DNA from: JAICLL01 sp035252155
Lineage (GTDB): Bacteria; Planctomycetota; Planctomycetia; Pirellulales; JAICIG01
Length of the DNA: 9,504 bases
Direction of reading: 5' to 3'
Assembly: GCA_035252155.1 (NCBI GenBank)
Contig: DATFDL010000660.1
Coordinates: 1-9,504, forward strand
Position 1 is the first letter of the stretch. Each line of letters begins with the position of its first letter. Below, piece after piece: positions 6,449 through 9,504 of the stretch. A model generated the notes under the pieces. That model had not been told where the DNA came from. It worked only from the letters and a program-made list of their open reading frames with translations, and searched no databases. The position numbers and the translations under genes are program-made.

Positions 6449-7702
6449 CTAGCGGCTCGCCTGGCGCGCGGCCGGCGCGTCGGGCTGGTCGTCCGACTCG
6501 GCCGCGGCGAGCGCCGGCACATACACCGTCACCTGCAAGTTGATCAGTTTGCTGGCCAGCTCACTCGAATCGAGCAAGATGCGGGCCTCGACCACGCGCA
6601 GGTCGGTGGCGGCCGTCGGCGTCAGGCCGACCACGGTATTCTTTGCCACCAGGTTGCCGACATATGTCACTCGGCCGTCGAGCGACTTGCCCAAGGCGTC
6701 GCCCTGGACCGTCGCCGTTTCGCCCGGCTTGATGCGCAGCGCGTCGTCTTCGTAGATTTCGGCCACGGCCACCATGCGGCTGGTGTCGGCCATTTGCAAG
6801 ATCGGCTGCTGAGCCAACGTTTCGCCTTCGCTCATCCAGAGCTTGAGGATCACGCCGTCGCTGGGTGCCCGGATGGTGGTGAGCTCCAATCGCCGCTGGG
6901 CGAGCTCGACTTGCTTGCGGAGCGAATCGACCTGCACGGTCGACGGAATTCGGGCCCGGCCGGCCTCGGCCGTCTTCAGCTTCGCCTGCGCCTGGCGATG
7001 AGCCAGGTCGATCGAGCGGAGCGTCTTTTGATGTTCGGCTTCTGCGGCAGCCAACTCATTGCGGGCCTTGTCGGTCGCCGCGCGCTGATGGCCTAATTGC
7101 TGGTCCGACACAATCTCGTCGCCAGGCGTTGGGCCGCTCGACGCGCGCACGCCTTCCAAGCGGTCGAGATCATTTCGCGAAGTCTGATAGGCCGTCTTCA
7201 AGGCCGCGATCTTGTCTTGCTGGGCCTGCGCGTCGAGCTCCGCGAGCACGGCTTCTTCTTCGGCCAGGCGGGCTTCGGCCTCAGTGGCGTCGGCATACGC
7301 CTCTTCGGCGGCCTGGCGTTTTTGGGCCTCGTCCAGTTGCGTCTGGGCCACGTCCAGCTCGGCCTCGCGCAGCGTGTGGCTTTCGAGCACGGCCAGCTCG
7401 TCGCCGGACGATACGCGGTCGCCCACCTTCACCTTCAAATATTTCAGCCGGTCGCCGGGCGTGCCGTTGATCTCGATCACGCCGTTCTCGGGCTCCAGCC
7501 GGGCCAGGGCGGTAATATGTTCGTCGCCCGTCTGACGGTCAATCGCCCGCGACTGGGCGGGCGGCTGGCGGGCCGCGCCGCCTGCAGAAGCGGCGTTCGT
7601 GGTCGGCGTGTCCGACTTGTTGCGGTCGAAATAACGCAGGGCAGCCAGCGTCGCGCACGCGCTAATCAGCGCAACCGCTATGACCATCACCCACATTCGC
7701 AT
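6449..7702 (-). CDS. HlyD/DevB-like periplasmic adaptor (membrane fusion protein)
   Basis: A 417-residue protein from ATG 7702, with AAAGG 9 nt upstream. The N-terminus MRMWVMVIAVALISAC is a hydrophobic export signal with a lipobox-like I-S-A-C, so C16 may be lipidated; otherwise it is a membrane anchor. A lipoyl half-domain (about 74-108, with VKVGDRVSSGDELAVLES) is followed by a long Ala/Glu/Gln-rich coiled-coil hairpin (about 111-272) and the second lipoyl half (274-304, TTIRAPSDGVI). A beta-barrel part (310-398) ends the fold. The opening ALARLEPENGVIEI resembles the DevB family of exporter adaptors in cyanobacteria. It bridges an inner-membrane ABC permease to an outer-membrane channel; no such channel gene is in the window. 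The gene lies upstream of the ATPase and permease genes on the same strand, separated by the palindrome. Confidence 0.9.
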   Translation of the reverse strand: MRMWVMVIAVALISACATLAALRYFDRNKSDTPTTNAASAGGAARQPPAQSRAIDRQTGDEHITALARLEPENGVIEINGTPGDRLKYLKVKVGDRVSSGDELAVLESHTLREAELDVAQTQLDEAQKRQAAEEAYADATEAEARLAEEEAVLAELDAQAQQDKIAALKTAYQTSRNDLDRLEGVRASSGPTPGDEIVSDQQLGHQRAATDKARNELAAAEAEHQKTLRSIDLAHRQAQAKLKTAEAGRARIPSTVQVDSLRKQVELAQRRLELTTIRAPSDGVILKLWMSEGETLAQQPILQMADTSRMVAVAEIYEDDALRIKPGETATVQGDALGKSLDGRVTYVGNLVAKNTVVGLTPTAATDLRVVEARILLDSSELASKLINLQVTVYVPALAAAESDDQPDAPAARQASR

Positions 7703-7770
7703 GGTTTAACGCCTTTCGGGCCGAGATCGCTTAGAATAGTCTAGCACAGTACCCCAAAGCGGCAACGCGA
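7703..7770. promoter_or_regulatory. Divergent promoter region between exporter and UbiB-like kinase genes
   Basis: These 68 bp must hold the start signals of both genes. On the minus strand, TTGCCG (7765-7760) and TAGACT (7743-7738) with a 16-nt spacer (4 of 6 matches each) could serve the adaptor gene. On the plus strand, TAGAAT (7732-7737) is a 5 of 6 match to a -10 box for the kinase gene, but no good -35 box lies 16-18 nt upstream. The two -10 candidates lie side by side, with no bases between them. On the minus strand AAAGG (7716-7712) is the adaptor ribosome site. Confidence 0.3.
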
Positions 7771-9450
7771 ATGCGACTCAGCACCATCCCGCAACTGTAT
7801 CGCAACGTCAACCGCTGGGGCGAGATTCTGTCGGTGCTTAGCAAGTACGGGCTGGCCAATTGGGTCAGTCGGCTCGATCTGGAGTTCGCCAAGAAGTTTT
7901 TCAAGGACGCCGACGGCGAAATCCTGGCGCGGCACCGCCCCGAGGCCCGCATTCGCCTGGCCATGACCGAGCTGGGTCCCACGTTCATCAAGCTGGGGCA
8001 GATCCTCAGCACGCGGGCCGATCTGGCGGGCGTCGAGCTGGCCACCGAGCTGCAGTCGCTGCAAACGGCCGTGCGGGCCGATCCGCCCGAAGTGGTGCGG
8101 GCCACCATCGAAGCCGAGCTGGGCCGCCCGGCCGAGCAGATCTTCGAGTGCTTCGACGACGTGCCGTTGGCCTCGGCCTCGATCGGACAGGTGCATCGCG
8201 CCCGCCTGCGCACCGGCGAGTGCGTGGCTGTGAAGGTGCGGCACGCCGGCATCGAAGAGAAAGTGCGCGTCGATCTCGACATTCTGGCCGGCCTGTCCCA
8301 GATGGCCGAGATGATTCCCGAATTCACCAACTACCGGCCGCGCGCCACGGTGGCCGAGTTTCAGCGCATTCTGCGGCGCGAGCTCGACTTTGGCCGCGAG
8401 GTGCGGCACATGCAGCAGTTCGCCCACGACTTTGCCGGCGACCCCACCGTGCGCATCCCGCGGGCCTTGCCCGAACTTTGCACCTGCCGCGTGCTCACCA
8501 TGGAACACCTCGAAGGCATCCGGCTGATCGACCGGCCCCGGCTGATCGAGGCCGGCTACAATCTCGAAGAAGTGGCCCGCCGCGGGGCCGAGCTCTATCT
8601 GAAGATGATCTTCACCCACGGCTACTATCACGCCGACCCGCACCCCGGCAACGTGGTGGTGATGCCGGGCAACGTCGTGGGCCTGCTCGACTTTGGCATG
8701 GTGGGCCGCATCGACGAGTCGCTCCGCGAAAACATCGAAGAAATGCTCTCCGCCCTGATCGAGCAAGACTCAGTCCATCTGACCTCGCTCATCACCCGCA
8801 TCGGCATGACGCCGCCGGAGTTGGACGAGGCCGCTTTGAGCGTCGATGTGGCCGACTTCGTGGGGCACTATGCCCATCGGCGGCTTGATGACTTCGATCT
8901 GGGCGGCGCCCTGAACGAAATGCTCGAAATCATCCGCCGTTACCAGATCATGCTGCCCGAACGGGTGGCGATGCTGGTGAAGGTGCTGATCATGCTCGAA
9001 GGCACCAGCCGGCTATTGGCGCCCCGGTTCAGCCTGGTCGAAGTGATGCGGCCTTACCAACAGCGGATGGTGTGGCGGCGGCTCTCGCCGGCGCGGCAGG
9101 CCCGCAAGCTGCGGCGGCTGTTCTCCGAAGTGGAGCATTTGGTTGAGGTATTGCCGCGCGGGCTGGTCGATATCTTGCAAGAAGTGAAGAGTGGCCGCTT
9201 CGACGTACACCTCGACCATCGCGGGCTCGAGCCGTCGGTGAATCGGTTGGTGCTGGGCATGCTCGCCAGCGCGTTGTTTCTCGGCTCGTCGTGGCTCTTG
9301 GCGCAAAAGGTGGGGCCGCTCATTCCCTGGCCGCCCATGCTCAACAATCTCTCGGTGTTGGGAGTTGTCGGCGCGACGCTGAGCATCTTGCTCGGCCTGC
9401 GCGTATTGCGGGCGATCACCAAGTCGGGACATTTGGACCGGCGAAAGTGA
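7771..9450 (+). CDS. UbiB/ABC1/ADCK-type atypical protein kinase
   Basis: A complete 559-residue protein starting at ATG 7771. Family marks are all visible: the KxGQ motif KLGQ (74-77) in PTFIKLGQILSTRADL, the Ala-rich nucleotide loop variant PLASASIGQVHRA (132-144), VAVKV with ATP-site K155, ExD motif E204/D206, HADPHPGN (287-294), and DFG (307-309). Two C-terminal membrane helices at about 492-513 and 525-547 anchor it to the inner membrane, as in E. coli UbiB. Such proteins have ATPase activity and support ubiquinone or other isoprenoid-lipid metabolism. No quinone gene is near, so the pathway partner is not shown by this window, and I give no symbol because bacterial genomes carry several related copies. 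No Shine-Dalgarno site is visible. The stop TGA is followed within 3 nt by an AT-rich tandem repeat. Confidence 0.95.
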   Translation: MRLSTIPQLYRNVNRWGEILSVLSKYGLANWVSRLDLEFAKKFFKDADGEILARHRPEARIRLAMTELGPTFIKLGQILSTRADLAGVELATELQSLQTAVRADPPEVVRATIEAELGRPAEQIFECFDDVPLASASIGQVHRARLRTGECVAVKVRHAGIEEKVRVDLDILAGLSQMAEMIPEFTNYRPRATVAEFQRILRRELDFGREVRHMQQFAHDFAGDPTVRIPRALPELCTCRVLTMEHLEGIRLIDRPRLIEAGYNLEEVARRGAELYLKMIFTHGYYHADPHPGNVVVMPGNVVGLLDFGMVGRIDESLRENIEEMLSALIEQDSVHLTSLITRIGMTPPELDEAALSVDVADFVGHYAHRRLDDFDLGGALNEMLEIIRRYQIMLPERVAMLVKVLIMLEGTSRLLAPRFSLVEVMRPYQQRMVWRRLSPARQARKLRRLFSEVEHLVEVLPRGLVDILQEVKSGRFDVHLDHRGLEPSVNRLVLGMLASALFLGSSWLLAQKVGPLIPWPPMLNNLSVLGVVGATLSILLGLRVLRAITKSGHLDRRK

Positions 9451-9453
9451 AAC

Positions 9454-9493
9454 GATTTTGGATTTTAGATTTTGGATTTTGGATTTTGGATTG
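9454..9493 (+). repeat. GATTTTG heptamer tandem repeat
   Basis: Five full 7-nt units (GATTTTG, one with final A) run from 9454 to 9488, then GATTG ends the array. It is strongly AT-rich in a high-GC neighbourhood and begins 3 nt after the stop codon of the kinase gene. Slipped-strand replication can change its copy number. It does not form a stem with a T-tract, so it is not a standard intrinsic terminator. Confidence 0.9.
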
Positions 9494-9504
9494 CGACCGG
9501 CAGG

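Noticed and set aside
6201..6543. Several short open frames across the adaptor-ATPase gap
   Set aside because: They appear on both strands, are Arg/Pro-rich, and follow from the palindrome; no start signal or known domain.
7741..8766. 341-codon minus-strand open frame over the kinase gene
   Set aside because: His/Gly/Ala-rich antisense shadow of the KxGQ-HADPHPGN coding region.

Overview
The window looks like chromosomal DNA from a high-GC bacterium, most plausibly a planctomycete (Pirellulales-like). This rests on gene types, the mix of strong and absent Shine-Dalgarno sites, and a short AT-rich tandem heptamer between genes. It is inference, because no rRNA or marker gene is present. There are seven genes plus one likely gene-within-gene.

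Left block (1-2791, minus strand): a SWIM zinc-finger protein gene is followed after 5 nt by a HEAT-repeat protein gene that runs off the left edge. The two look co-transcribed, with a candidate promoter at 2849-2877. SWIM/HEAT pairs of this kind often belong to larger MoxR AAA+/vWA loci, so this may be the first part of such a locus.

Middle (3024-3971, plus strand): a divergent Rpn-family (PD-(D/E)XK, transposase-like) nuclease gene. Inside it, an AAGGAG site lies 6 nt before an in-frame ATG (3723) that would give a separate 82-residue C-terminal protein. This matches the intragenic antitoxin arrangement reported for E. coli rpn genes and is the most interesting coding observation here.

Right-middle block (3987-7702, minus strand): a three-part ABC export system in the order HlyD-like adaptor, ATPase, FtsX/MacB-type permease. 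ATPase and permease overlap by 10 nt. The adaptor and ATPase are separated by 237 nt, mostly filled by a 188-bp imperfect palindrome (6231-6418) that stays in one register from tip to tip.

Right end (7771-9450, plus strand): a complete UbiB/ABC1/ADCK-type atypical kinase with two C-terminal membrane helices, transcribed divergently from the exporter. Straight after its stop codon lies an AT-rich GATTTTG tandem repeat. No tRNA, rRNA, CRISPR array or complete insertion sequence was seen, and there is no gene-free stretch over 300 bases.
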